Counted from the first letter of the stretch, positions 8,502 to 19,648 are shown. The stretch: 64,000 nucleotides of DNA from Aureimonas populi (GCF_017815515.1 NZ_CP072611.1:2170001-2234000), one strand, 5' to 3'. The notes: generated from the letters alone by a model not told the origin. Numbers and translations: made by a program.

Positions 8502-9302
8502 TCAGGCCGCTCCCGAAAGCCCGGCACGCATGAGGCGGCTGGCTTCGATGGGGGCGACGAGGTCGCGGCCGGCAAAGGGGCGGGCGAGCGGCATGACGAG
8601 GCGGCCCGCGCCGGCCACCAGGGTCAGCAGCGGGCGCAGCGCCGCTTGCACCTCGGGCGTGAGGAAGGGGCGGTAGGCGACCAGCGCCGCGCCCTGCGCC
8701 TCGGGCCGCACGCCCGCCGCCGCGAGCTGGCAGAAGAACAGCCACAGGTCTCGCGCCTGGGCGCTGGCCAGCGGCATCACGGCGCGGGGGTCCTCCTCGA
8801 AATCGAGAAAGCCGATGGCCCGGCCGTCATAGGTCAGGTCGCGAAGGCTGGGGCGGCCGTGGACGAGGCCGGCCGCGTGGGCGCGGCCGAGGGTCTCTGC
8901 CGCCATCCGCAGCACCTGCCCGAAGGCTTCGGCCGAAAGATGCTGGCGCACCGTGCCCAGATTGGGGCCGATATCGGACAGGATCAGCAGCCCCGGCGCC
9001 CGTGCGGCGATATCGGGCACGTGAAAGCCGGCGCGGCGGAAGGCCTCGATCCGTTGCGCCTCCCCGCCGGCGGCTGCGTCGCCGCCCCGGCTGACCGTGG
9101 GGCGCAGGATCGGCAGCGGCAGGGTGCGCGAGAGAAGGGCCTGCGCCGCGTGCCAGCGGCCGCCTTCCGCCGTGCCCGGCCGCTTGGCCCAGTAGGCCCG
9201 CCCGGCCAGTTCGATCCGCTCCACCCGCCGTGCGCCGCCGCGCGCCAATGCGAGGAGGGCGTGGCTGTCATGGACGGGGGACGAGGGTGCGGGGTCTGTC
9301 AT
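8502..9302 (-). CDS. Kinase-like protein, LPS kinase (WaaP/Kdo kinase) type
   Basis: A 266-residue protein with a small-kinase fold pattern. It has an early strand AYWAKRPGTAEGGRWHAAQ, then AHAAGLVHGRPSLRDL and GFLDFEEDP as the presumed catalytic and metal-binding loops. This suggests the family of bacterial LPS or sugar kinases distantly related to RIO/Bud32. The catalytic loop reads HGRP rather than the usual HGD, so activity is uncertain. The start MTDPAPSSPV (9302) was chosen over one 12 codons upstream. It lies 64 bases after yciA, probably in the same operon. Confidence 0.6.
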   Translation of the reverse strand: MTDPAPSSPVHDSHALLALARGGARRVERIELAGRAYWAKRPGTAEGGRWHAAQALLSRTLPLPILRPTVSRGGDAAAGGEAQRIEAFRRAGFHVPDIAARAPGLLILSDIGPNLGTVRQHLSAEAFGQVLRMAAETLGRAHAAGLVHGRPSLRDLTYDGRAIGFLDFEEDPRAVMPLASAQARDLWLFFCQLAAAGVRPEAQGAALVAYRPFLTPEVQAALRPLLTLVAGAGRLVMPLARPFAGRDLVAPIEASRLMRAGLSGAA

Positions 9303-9366
9303 GGCGGCGTCATAGAACGCCGCGCGGGCCCGGCGCAAATGCGCCGGGCGAGGCGCCCGATGCCTC

Positions 9367-9771
9367 TCAGGGCAGCGAGGGCGGCTCGGCCGGAACGGGG
9401 GTGGGGCGCCCCTCGCCGTCGAGCGCCACCTTGACGAAGGTGCCCTCCGTCACCTTCACGCGCTCATGATTGACATAGCGGCGCGCGAACGCTTCCACCG
9501 CCAGCGTCATGGAGCTTCGCCCGATCGATTCGACACTTGTGTAGACGCACAGGACGTCGCCCACCTTCACGGGGCGGCGGAAGACGAGGCTGTTGACGGC
9601 CATGGTGACGACCCGCCCGCCCGCGCGCTCGGCGCCGCGGATGCCGGCGGCCAGGTCCATCTGCGACATGACCCAGCCCCCGAAGATGTCGCCCGCCGCA
9701 TTGGCGTCGGCCGGCATGGCGGGAACGCGGACGGTCAGCTCTCCGCGCGGCGTTTCCTCTTGTGCATCCAT
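9367..9771 (-). CDS. yciA: Acyl-CoA thioesterase YciA
   Basis: A 134-residue single hotdog-fold thioesterase that hydrolyses acyl-CoA. The diagnostic segment is RVPAMPADANAAGDIFGGW, followed by VMSQMDLAAG; it matches E. coli YciA almost word for word, including the catalytic Asp in GDIFGGW. Length is as expected. The start codon lies inside the end of the upstream transporter gene (37-base overlap in another frame), which suggests translational coupling. The kinase-like gene follows after 64 bases. Confidence 0.93.
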   Translation of the reverse strand: MDAQEETPRGELTVRVPAMPADANAAGDIFGGWVMSQMDLAAGIRGAERAGGRVVTMAVNSLVFRRPVKVGDVLCVYTSVESIGRSSMTLAVEAFARRYVNHERVKVTEGTFVKVALDGEGRPTPVPAEPPSLP

Positions 9772-10676
9772 TCGTCTGCCTGCTTTCCTGATGATGATGA
9801 TGGACGGGCCGCCCAAGGTCGCATCGGCACCAGCTCCACCGCAAGCATGGCGAGGAAGACCATGGCGCAACCCAGCCATGCGCCGGCGCTGAGCCGCTCG
9901 CCGAGGAGGATGAAGCTGAACAGGGCGGCGAAGAGCGCCTCGCCCGAAAGGAAGATCGCCACCTGCGAGGCGGGCGTATGGGCCTGCGCCACGACCTGGA
10001 GGGTGATGGCCAGGGCCGTGGCGACGAGCCCGCCATAGAGGATCTCCGGCAGCGCCGCCGCCAGGGCGGCGCCGGAGGGGGCTTCCACCACCGCGCCGGG
10101 CGCCGAGAGAAGCGCCACGATGGCGAACTGCACCAGCGACAGGGTGAAGGGGCCGCGATCCGCCCGGCCGAACCGCTCGATGGCGACGATGTGCAGAGCC
10201 CAGAACACGGCCCCCGCAATCACCAGCCCGTCGCCGGCATTGAGCCCGTCGAGGGCGCCTCCGGCGATGGCGGCGATGCCGCAGAAGGCGACGACGGCGG
10301 CCGGCCAGACCACCGGATGGGGCACGCTGCGCGTGAGCACCAGTGCGATGAGAGGCGTGAGGACGACGTAGAGGCCGGTGAGGAAGCCGGCATTCGTCAC
10401 GCTCGTCTGGCTGATGCCGAATTGCTGAAGGCCGGCGGCCGCGAACAGGATGAGGCCCACCAGCGCGAAGCCCGCCAGCTTGCGCGGGGGCATGGGGCCG
10501 GCGCGGCGGCGCTCCGCCAGCGCGAAGGGCACGAGAACGGCGGCGGCCAGCCCGAACCGCGTCGCGTTGTAGGTCCACGGCCCGATCGCCTGCATGGCGG
10601 TGGACTGGGCGATGAAGCCCAGGCCCCAGATGGCGGCCGTCAGGCAAAGGAGGAGGTTGGCGCTGGCGCGGCTCAT
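9735..10676 (-). CDS. DMT (EamA) family transporter
   Basis: A 313-residue protein with ten hydrophobic helices in two EamA halves. The first half starts ANLLLCLTAAIWGLGFIAQ and the second GDGLVIAGAVFWALHIVAIE, as usual for drug/metabolite exporters. The end of the second half has SGEALFAALFSFILLGE, the conserved E before the last helix. The substrate is unknown; relatives export amino acids or metabolites. The start MSRASANLLL was chosen because it leads directly into helix 1. The last 12 codons overlap the start of yciA. Confidence 0.85.
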   Translation of the reverse strand: MSRASANLLLCLTAAIWGLGFIAQSTAMQAIGPWTYNATRFGLAAAVLVPFALAERRRAGPMPPRKLAGFALVGLILFAAAGLQQFGISQTSVTNAGFLTGLYVVLTPLIALVLTRSVPHPVVWPAAVVAFCGIAAIAGGALDGLNAGDGLVIAGAVFWALHIVAIERFGRADRGPFTLSLVQFAIVALLSAPGAVVEAPSGAALAAALPEILYGGLVATALAITLQVVAQAHTPASQVAIFLSGEALFAALFSFILLGERLSAGAWLGCAMVFLAMLAVELVPMRPWAARPSSSSGKQADEWMHKRKRRAES

Positions 10677-10846
10677 GCGGGCTTGGGGACGTCCTGTGGG
10701 GTGGGGCGCGTGTAGCACCGGGCGGCGCGAAGGGAAACGACGGGGGGAACCAATCGCCGCCGCCGTGCCTTTACCTGCCGAACAAGGCGGCCGAGACGAA
10801 CCGCGGACCGGCCGCTTTTGCGTATCAGTACAGAAAGGCTTCTTTC

Positions 10847-13430
<2,584 letters not shown>

Positions 13431-13449
13431 AGGCGGGGCCGCTCGGACC

Positions 13450-13487
13450 ATGAAAAAGGCCCGGTCGAAAGACCGGGCCTTTTTCAT
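13450..13487. terminator. Bidirectional intrinsic terminator
   Basis: The 17-base arms (13450-13466 and 13471-13487) are perfect reverse complements around a GAAA loop. They carry five A on one side and five T on the other, so they can terminate the aminotransferase transcript rightwards and the helicase transcript leftwards. Confidence 0.95.
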
Positions 13488-13492
13488 GTCGA

Positions 13493-15277
13493 TCAGCCCT
13501 TCGGGCGCTTGCCGCGATGCGGACGCTCGCCCTGCGAGGCGCCCAGCTTCTTCTTGTAGAAGGGGCCGCGGGGCTTGCCCTCGGGCGGCTGGCCGAAGGA
13601 CGACCTGCCGATGGGCGGCCGGCTCTTGTTGCGCGGCCCGGAGAAGGACTTGCCGTCGCCCTCCGGCGGCGCGCCGTCCGCCAGCGAGATGGTGATGTCG
13701 TCCAGCTCGCCGCCGGCCGACTTCAGGAACTTCTTGGCCGCTTCCTCCGCCACCTCGAACTTGGTCTCGCGGTCATAGATCTTGATGGCGCCGATCTCCT
13801 GCTTCGTCACCCGGCCGCGACGGCACAGGAGCGGCAGCAGCCATTTCGGGTCGGCCTCGTTGCGCCGGCCGATATCCAGGCGGAACCAGACGGTCGGCCC
13901 GCCGGGGCCGCGCTCCTTGCGGGGGCCGGGCTCGCGCGCCTCGCCCCCCTTGGGGTCGCGCCCGAAGCCGGGGTCGAACACATCCTCGGGCGCCGGCAAC
14001 TTGAGCTGGTAGAGACGCGCGAGGGCGGCCGCCAGCTCCTCGGCCGAGCGGTTGTGCAGAAGCATGCGCGCGACGGCGAGGTCGTCCTCGCTGGGCTCCT
14101 GCGTCAGCACCGGGTCGGCCAGGAGCCGCTCCTCGTCGAGCTTGCGGATGGCGTCCGCCGCCGGCGCACCGCCCCATTGCGGCTGGATGCGCGCCTCGGC
14201 CAGGAGCCGCTCGGCCTTGCGGCGGCGCGAGATGGGCACGAGCATGACCGAGACGCCCTTGCGGCCCGCGCGCCCGGTGCGCCCCGAGCGGTGCTGGAGC
14301 GTTTCCGAATCGTTGGGCAACTCGGCATGGATGACGAGCCCCAGGCTCGGCAGGTCGATGCCGCGCGCGGCCACGTCCGTCGCCACGCAAACGCGCGCGC
14401 GCCCGTCGCGCAGCGACTGCATCGCGCTGTTGCGCTCGTTCTGGCCCAGCTCCCCGGACAGGGCCACGGCCGAGAAGCCGCGTTCCACCAGCCCCGAATG
14501 AAGATGGCGCACGGTCTCGCGCGTGTTGCAGAAGACGATGGCGCTCGGCGCCTCGTGGAAGCGCAGGATGTTGACGACCGCGTGCTCCATCTCGTTCGGC
14601 GCGATGCGGATCGCCTGATACTCGATGTCGGCATGGGCCTCGCGCTGGCGCGTGGCCTCGATACGCAGCGCATCGCGCTGATAGCGCTTGGCGAGCGCGG
14701 CGATGGTCTTGGGCAGCGTGGCGGAGAACAGGAGCGTGCGCCGCTGGGCGGGCGTCGCCTCCAGGATGAACTCCAGATCCTCGCGGAAGCCCAGATTGAG
14801 CATCTCGTCCGCCTCGTCGAGCACGAGGGCGCGCAGATTGCCGATCACCAGCCGCCCGCGCTCCAGATGGTCGCGCAGGCGCCCGGGCGTGCCGACGACG
14901 ATATGGGCGCCTTGCGACAATTGCCGCGCCTCGGCGCGCGGATCCATGCCGCCCACGCAGGTGACGATCTGGGCGCGCGCGTCGGCATAAAGCCATTCCA
15001 GCTCGCGCTGCACCTGGAGCGCCAGCTCGCGGGTGGGAGCGACGACGAGCGCGAGCGGCGCGCCCGGCGCCGGCAGGCGGTTCTCGTCGGTGAGAAGGTC
15101 GCTCGCCATGGCGAGGCCGTAGGCCACCGTCTTGCCGGAGCCGGTTTGCGCCGAGACGAGCAGGTCGCGGCCTGCCACGCCCGGATCGATCATCGCCGCC
15201 TGCACGGGGGTTGGCTCCAGATAGGAGCGAGATTGCAGGGCGGACGCCAGGGGCGCGGGAAGGGAGTGGAACGGCAA
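13493..15277 (-). CDS. DEAD-box RNA helicase with DbpA-like RNA-binding domain
   Basis: A 594-residue ATP-dependent RNA helicase, probably acting in ribosome assembly or cold adaptation. The motifs in order are: Q motif PTPVQ, AQTGSGKT (43-50), PTRELA, GTPGRL, DEAD, SAT, and HRSGRTGRAGR. A C-terminal DbpA-type RNA-binding domain (about 460-535: TVWFRLDIGRRNEADPKWLL) precedes a basic Gly/Pro/Lys-rich tail. The start is TTG at 15277, with AAAGGA seven bases upstream. The terminator of a candidate sRNA lies 51 bases upstream on the same strand, so its own promoter must be very close or lie above that terminator. Confidence 0.9.
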   Translation of the reverse strand: MPFHSLPAPLASALQSRSYLEPTPVQAAMIDPGVAGRDLLVSAQTGSGKTVAYGLAMASDLLTDENRLPAPGAPLALVVAPTRELALQVQRELEWLYADARAQIVTCVGGMDPRAEARQLSQGAHIVVGTPGRLRDHLERGRLVIGNLRALVLDEADEMLNLGFREDLEFILEATPAQRRTLLFSATLPKTIAALAKRYQRDALRIEATRQREAHADIEYQAIRIAPNEMEHAVVNILRFHEAPSAIVFCNTRETVRHLHSGLVERGFSAVALSGELGQNERNSAMQSLRDGRARVCVATDVAARGIDLPSLGLVIHAELPNDSETLQHRSGRTGRAGRKGVSVMLVPISRRRKAERLLAEARIQPQWGGAPAADAIRKLDEERLLADPVLTQEPSEDDLAVARMLLHNRSAEELAAALARLYQLKLPAPEDVFDPGFGRDPKGGEAREPGPRKERGPGGPTVWFRLDIGRRNEADPKWLLPLLCRRGRVTKQEIGAIKIYDRETKFEVAEEAAKKFLKSAGGELDDITISLADGAPPEGDGKSFSGPRNKSRPPIGRSSFGQPPEGKPRGPFYKKKLGASQGERPHRGKRPKG

Positions 15278-15327
15278 GATGGGGTCCTTTGGAAAGCCCC
15301 TTGGCCGATAGCATGTCGGAGAGGCAG

Positions 15328-15358
15328 AAAAAAAGCCGGGCTCACGAAGAACCCGGCT
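15328..15358 (-). terminator. Intrinsic terminator of the candidate sRNA
   Basis: On the minus strand, AGCCGGGTTC pairs with GAGCCCGGCT (one G-U pair) around a 5-base loop, followed by seven T. It could also end lsrB transcripts, whose stop lies about 150 bases upstream. Confidence 0.85.
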
Positions 15359-15427
15359 GAAAAGTAAGGGCTATGAGCCCTTGGGAGGAAACGGCCGGGC
15401 GAGAAATGGGAGGAGGTATCCCTCGCA
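15328..15427 (-). ncRNA. Candidate anti-Shine-Dalgarno small RNA (alpha-r14 / cuckoo-like)
   Basis: Read leftwards, the segment begins with a GCGAG/CTCGC stem (15422-15426 with 15399-15403) whose loop carries CCTCCTCCC (15416-15408). A second motif, TTTCCTCCC, lies at 15391-15383. A 7-bp hairpin follows at 15366-15382, then an intrinsic terminator at 15334-15358 with seven T. Small RNAs of the rhizobial alpha-r14 / cuckoo group are about 100-125 nt and show anti-SD motifs in loops before an intrinsic terminator. This segment is about 100 nt and has no open frame. Family membership is inferred from architecture, not from a search. Confidence 0.55.
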
Positions 15428-15433
15428 ACCGAC

Positions 15434-15462
15434 TACATGCAGATTAATCCTTAGCTGCGCAA
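15434..15462 (-). promoter_or_regulatory. Possible promoter of the candidate sRNA
   Basis: On the minus strand, TTGCGC (15462-15457) and CATGTA (15439-15434) are separated by 17 bases. Initiation seven bases later would fall at about 15427, exactly before the first sRNA stem. Both boxes are imperfect, so this rests mainly on spacing. Confidence 0.35.
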
Positions 15463-15510
15463 CGACCAGTGCTCATCCGGTATGCCTGCCATGCGAATAT
15501 GCATAAGCGG

Positions 15511-16407
15511 TCAGAACGACCAGGTGCGCGCCTTGGAGATCAGGAAGTCGCGGAACACCTTGAGCTTGGCCGCGTCGCGTAGCTGCTCAGGGTAGCAGAG
15601 ATAGGTGTCGAAGGAGGCCAGGTCCAGCTCCGGCAGCACCTGCACCAGCTTCGATTCCTTGTCGATCATGTAGTCCGGCAGGAGGGCGAGGCCGATGCCG
15701 CGCTCGATGGCCGTCTTCATCGCCATCAGATTGTTGATCTGCAACACGCTGTGGCGCGAGCGCCCTTCGGGCAGCCCCACCGTTTCCAGGATGTTGAGAT
15801 TGCGCAGATAGTCCGGCGCCGGCTCGCCGAAGGTGATGATGCGGTGCTTGTCGATGTCCTCGATGGTCTCGGGCCGGCCGTAGCGCTGGAGATAGGCCGG
15901 CGAGGCGTAGACATGCATGTGCACGGTGAAGAGGCGGCGCTGGATGAGGTCCGGCTGCTGCGGCTGGCGCAGGCGGATGGCGCAGTCCGCCTTGCGCATG
16001 GTCAGGTCGATCTCCTCGTTGTCGAAGACGAGCTGGAGCTCGAGCTCGGGATAGAGCTCCAGGAACTCCTGCGCGCGCTGGGTCAGCCAGCCCGAGCCGA
16101 GGCCCACCGTGGTGGTGACGCGAAGCCGCCCCTGCGGCTTCTCCTTGGTCTCGGTGAGCTGCATGCGCACCGATTCGAGGCGCTTCAGGACATCGGTGGC
16201 GGTCTGGTAGAGGATCTCTCCCGATTCGGAGAGCACCAGCCCGCGCGCGTGCCGGTGGAAGAGCGGCGTGCCGATCTCGGTTTCCAGCGCCGCGACCTGG
16301 CGCGAGATCGCCGACTGGCTGAGATTCAGCGCGTTCGCCGCATGGGTGAAGGATCCGGCCTCGGCTGCCGCATGGAAGATGCGCAGCTTGTCCCAGTCGA
16401 GCGCCAT
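15511..16407 (-). CDS. lsrB: LysR-family regulator, VtlR/LsrB type
   Basis: A 298-residue LysR regulator. The N-terminal winged helix-turn-helix starts MALDWDKLRIFHAAAEAGSF and includes NLSQSAISRQVAALE. The effector domain (about 90-298) follows. This N-terminus and the position directly after trxB match Brucella VtlR and Sinorhizobium/Agrobacterium LsrB, which control sRNA genes, LPS and oxidative-stress functions. A cysteine in the effector domain (KADCAIRL, about residue 142) lies near the position reported as redox-active in LsrB. The gap from trxB is 45 bases, so the two are probably cotranscribed. The name rests on similarity and synteny recalled from memory. Confidence 0.85.
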   Translation of the reverse strand: MALDWDKLRIFHAAAEAGSFTHAANALNLSQSAISRQVAALETEIGTPLFHRHARGLVLSESGEILYQTATDVLKRLESVRMQLTETKEKPQGRLRVTTTVGLGSGWLTQRAQEFLELYPELELQLVFDNEEIDLTMRKADCAIRLRQPQQPDLIQRRLFTVHMHVYASPAYLQRYGRPETIEDIDKHRIITFGEPAPDYLRNLNILETVGLPEGRSRHSVLQINNLMAMKTAIERGIGLALLPDYMIDKESKLVQVLPELDLASFDTYLCYPEQLRDAAKLKVFRDFLISKARTWSF

Positions 16408-16452
16408 TGTCCGTCCCCTCGTCGCCGGCTCTGTGAGCGGCCGGCTTGTCGT

Positions 16453-17424
16453 TTATTCCGCCGCCTGCGCGTGCTCCTCGGTGCGCTCGGCCGCGAGCCA
16501 GCGCTCCGCCTCCAGCGCCGCCATGCATCCCAGCCCTGCCGCCGTCACCGCCTGCCGATAGACGTCGTCGGCCACGTCGCCCGCCGCGAAGACGCCCTCC
16601 ACAGACGTTTTCGTCGTGCCCGGCTCCACCCAGAGATAGCCGCCGGGCTTCTGGCGCAGCTTGCCCGCGAAAAGCTCGGTCGCCGGCGCATGGCCGATGG
16701 CGATGAAGACGCCGTCGGCCGCGATCTCGGATATCTCGCCGCTGGCGCGATGACGCAGCTTCACGCCCGTCACCGACTTCATCGGCTGGTGCGCGCCCAC
16801 GATCTCGGCGATCTCGCTGTCCCACACGATCCGCACGTTCTCCAGCGCCATCAGGCGGTTCTGGAGGATGCGCTCGGCCCGGAACTCGGAGCGGCGGTGA
16901 ACCACGGTGACGGATTTGGCGATGTGGGCGAGATAGAGCGCCTCCTCCACCGCCGTGTTGCCGCCGCCCACCACCACGACATCCTTGCCCCGGTAGAAGA
17001 AACCGTCGCAGGTGGCGCAGGCCGACACGCCGAAGCCCTGGAAATCGGCTTCCGAATCGAGGCCCAGCCACTTGGCCTGCGCGCCGGTGGCCACGATCAG
17101 CGCGTCGCAGGTGTAGATCTGCCCCCCGTCGCCGGTGAGCCGGAACGGACGGCGCGAGAGGTCGGCCTCCACGATGAGGTCGGAGACGATCTCGGCGCCG
17201 ACATGGACGGCCTGCGCCTTCATCTCCTCCATCAGCCAAGGCCCCTGGATGGGATCGCGGAAGCCGGGATAGTTCTCCACATCGGTGGTGATGGTGAGCT
17301 GGCCGCCTTCCTGAAGGCCGGCGACGATCAACGGCTTCATCATGGCGCGGGCGGCATAGATGGCGGCGGTGTACCCCGCCGGGCCGGAGCCGATGATGAG
17401 AATGTCGGCGTGGCGTTCGGTCAT
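16453..17424 (-). CDS. trxB: Thioredoxin-disulfide reductase TrxB
   Basis: A 323-residue FAD enzyme that reduces thioredoxin with NADPH in the cytoplasm. It has the FAD site GSGPAGYTAAIYAARA, the redox pair C136-A-T-C139 followed by DG, the NADPH site GGGNTAVEEALYLA, and the C-terminal FAD motif GVFAAGDVAD. Length and motif order are standard. It heads a two-gene unit with the LysR regulator, which fits redox control of that regulon. About 390 bases of non-coding sequence lie upstream. Confidence 0.97.
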   Translation of the reverse strand: MTERHADILIIGSGPAGYTAAIYAARAMMKPLIVAGLQEGGQLTITTDVENYPGFRDPIQGPWLMEEMKAQAVHVGAEIVSDLIVEADLSRRPFRLTGDGGQIYTCDALIVATGAQAKWLGLDSEADFQGFGVSACATCDGFFYRGKDVVVVGGGNTAVEEALYLAHIAKSVTVVHRRSEFRAERILQNRLMALENVRIVWDSEIAEIVGAHQPMKSVTGVKLRHRASGEISEIAADGVFIAIGHAPATELFAGKLRQKPGGYLWVEPGTTKTSVEGVFAAGDVADDVYRQAVTAAGLGCMAALEAERWLAAERTEEHAQAAE

Positions 17425-17818
17425 GACAAGCGGTCCGTTCGATCACGCGGGCAGGTGGACGCCGCGCTGCCTGTTTTCAATAGTGGAGGGCAGGGGCCGA
17501 CACAACAATGGTGCAGGATGGCAACAGTGAGGCGGCAGCGTTCGCCGGGCGGTTGCCCGGCGTGAGGGAAGCGGGCTAAACGGAAATTTCCCGGTCGAGC
17601 AAGATGGAGAGGGAGGCGCATGAATTCGATGTCGAACGCTGCTTTCCCAGGCGGATACGCCGTCTCCGTGGCCGGGCAGGGTCGCCCTTCGGCCTGACCC
17701 GCCGGCCAGCGCCGCCCGCGCTTCCCGCGCATTTTTCCATGACTGTTTGAGGACGCGCCGGCTTTTTAAGGCCCGCGACGCTCCATCGGGACGGTGCCTT
17801 CGGGCGCCGAAGACCATC
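17425..17818. other. Divergent intergenic region between trxB and the ABC exporter
   Basis: No convincing gene of normal size. Leftwards, a weak sigma-70-like pair (TTGTGT, 17 bases, TATTGA, about 17505-17477) could drive trxB. A perfect 8-bp hairpin CGCCGGGC/GCCCGGCG lies near 17538-17557. On the plus strand a 25-codon frame (17620-17697) begins behind GAGAGGGAGG, and hairpins with a short T run follow before the exporter start. Confidence 0.5.
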
Positions 17819-19648
17819 ATGAGCCATCACAAACGCCGCCGGCGCTCCGACGCGCTGGGCCGGGTCCTGTCCTTCACCTTCGGCAACTGGCGCGACGAGA
17901 AGCTGCTCGTCGGCTCCATCGCGGCCAGCATCACCGTGGCGACGCTCGCCGACATCCTCGTGCCGATCACGGCCGGCCGGCTGGTGGACGCCATCGCCGC
18001 CCATCCCGGCGACCCCGCCGCGGGGCTGGCGGGCGCCCTGCCGGCGCTCGCCGCCATGGCGGGGCTCGGCGTCACGTTTCTTCTCTTCCGCCATCTGGCG
18101 TGGAGCCTCATCGTGCCGATGACGCTGCGCATCATGGACAAGGTGTCGCGCGAGGGTTTCGCGCGCGTCCAGCGCTTCTCCACCGACTGGCACGCCAATG
18201 CCTTCTCCGGCTCGGTCGTGCGCCAGATCACGCGCGGCATGTGGTCGCTCGACATCCTGCACGACGTGCTGCTGCTGGCGCTGCTGCCCTCGGCGGTGGT
18301 GCTCGTCGGCACGGTCGCGCTGCTGGGCTGGACCTGGCCGGTGATGGGCCTTGTCATGGCGCTCGGCTCGGGCGCCTATGTGGCGGCGACGGTGCTGCTT
18401 GCCACGCGCTACGTCGCGCCCGTGGCGCGGGTCGCGAACCGGCTGGACACGCGCATGGGCGGCGTCCTGGCCGATGCGCTGGCCTGCAACGGCGTGGTGA
18501 AGGCCTTCGCGGCCGAGGAGCGGGAAGAGGAGCGCTTCGCCGGCGCGGTGCGGCGCTGGCGCCGGATGACGCGCCATGCCTGGATGCGCGGGACGCTGAC
18601 AGGCACCTTGCAGAACGCGCTCCTGTGGACGATGCGCCTCGCCATCGCGGCGACCGCGCTGTGGCTGTGGGTGCGCGGGCAGGCGAGCCCCGGCGACGTG
18701 GCCTATGTGCTGACCACCTACTTCGTGGTGCACGGCTACCTGCGCGACATCGGCATGCATGTGAACAACCTCCAGCGCTCGGTGAACGAGATGGAGGAGC
18801 TGGTGGACCTCTACGGGGAGGAGCCGGGAATCGCCGATCGCCCGCAGGCGGAGCCGCTCTCGGTGGAGCGCGGCGAGATTCGCTTCGAGGCCGTGCGCTT
18901 CCGCTACGGCCGCCACGAGACGCCGCTCTACGACGACCTGTCGGTGACGATCGCCGGCGGGCAGAGCGTCGGGCTCGTGGGCCGCTCCGGCTCGGGCAAG
19001 ACGACCTTCGTCAAGCTCGTGCAGCGGTTCTACGACGTGACGGACGGGCGGATCACGGTGGACGGGCGGGATATCTCGGCCGTGCGGCTGAGGGACCTGC
19101 GCCGGCAGATCGCGGTGGTGCCGCAGGAGCCGATCCTGTTCCACCGCACGCTCACCGAGAATATCGCCTATGGCCGGCCGGGCGCCAGCCGGGCCGAGGT
19201 GGAGCGGGCGGCGGAGCTGGCGAGCGCAAGCGGCTTCATCGACCGCCTGCCGCGCGGCTACGACACGCTGGTGGGCGAGCGGGGCGTGAAGCTCTCCGGG
19301 GGCGAGCGGCAGCGCATCGCGCTCGCCCGCGCCTTCCTGGCCGACGCGCCGATCCTCATTCTCGACGAGGCGACATCGAGCCTCGATTCGGAATCGGAGG
19401 CGCTGATCCAGGCGGCGATGGAGCGGCTGATGGCCGGGCGCACCGCGCTCGTCATCGCCCACCGCCTCTCCACGGTGCGCGACCTCGACCGCATCCTCGT
19501 CTTCGACCGGGGGCGCATCGTGGAGGACGGCAGCCACGCCGCCCTGATTCGCCGGGACGGGCTCTATCGACGCCTGTCGGAGCGGCAGGACGGCGCATTC
19601 GCCGCGCAAGCGGGCGGGCGGATTGCGCGCGAGGGGGCGAGCCGGTAG
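17819..19648 (+). CDS. ABC transporter, fused permease and ATPase (exporter type)
   Basis: A 609-residue half-transporter. Residues about 20-320 hold six membrane helices, and the rest is the nucleotide-binding domain. That domain has Walker A GRSGSGKTT, the signature LSGGERQR, Walker B ILILDEATSSLD and the switch H in IAHRLSTV. It acts as a dimer, probably exporting a lipid, drug or peptide; the substrate is unknown. The start MSHHKRRRRSD fits the family's basic cytoplasmic N-terminus. It is followed, after a strong hairpin, by a trkH-type gene. Confidence 0.9.
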   Translation: MSHHKRRRRSDALGRVLSFTFGNWRDEKLLVGSIAASITVATLADILVPITAGRLVDAIAAHPGDPAAGLAGALPALAAMAGLGVTFLLFRHLAWSLIVPMTLRIMDKVSREGFARVQRFSTDWHANAFSGSVVRQITRGMWSLDILHDVLLLALLPSAVVLVGTVALLGWTWPVMGLVMALGSGAYVAATVLLATRYVAPVARVANRLDTRMGGVLADALACNGVVKAFAAEEREEERFAGAVRRWRRMTRHAWMRGTLTGTLQNALLWTMRLAIAATALWLWVRGQASPGDVAYVLTTYFVVHGYLRDIGMHVNNLQRSVNEMEELVDLYGEEPGIADRPQAEPLSVERGEIRFEAVRFRYGRHETPLYDDLSVTIAGGQSVGLVGRSGSGKTTFVKLVQRFYDVTDGRITVDGRDISAVRLRDLRRQIAVVPQEPILFHRTLTENIAYGRPGASRAEVERAAELASASGFIDRLPRGYDTLVGERGVKLSGGERQRIALARAFLADAPILILDEATSSLDSESEALIQAAMERLMAGRTALVIAHRLSTVRDLDRILVFDRGRIVEDGSHAALIRRDGLYRRLSERQDGAFAAQAGGRIAREGASR

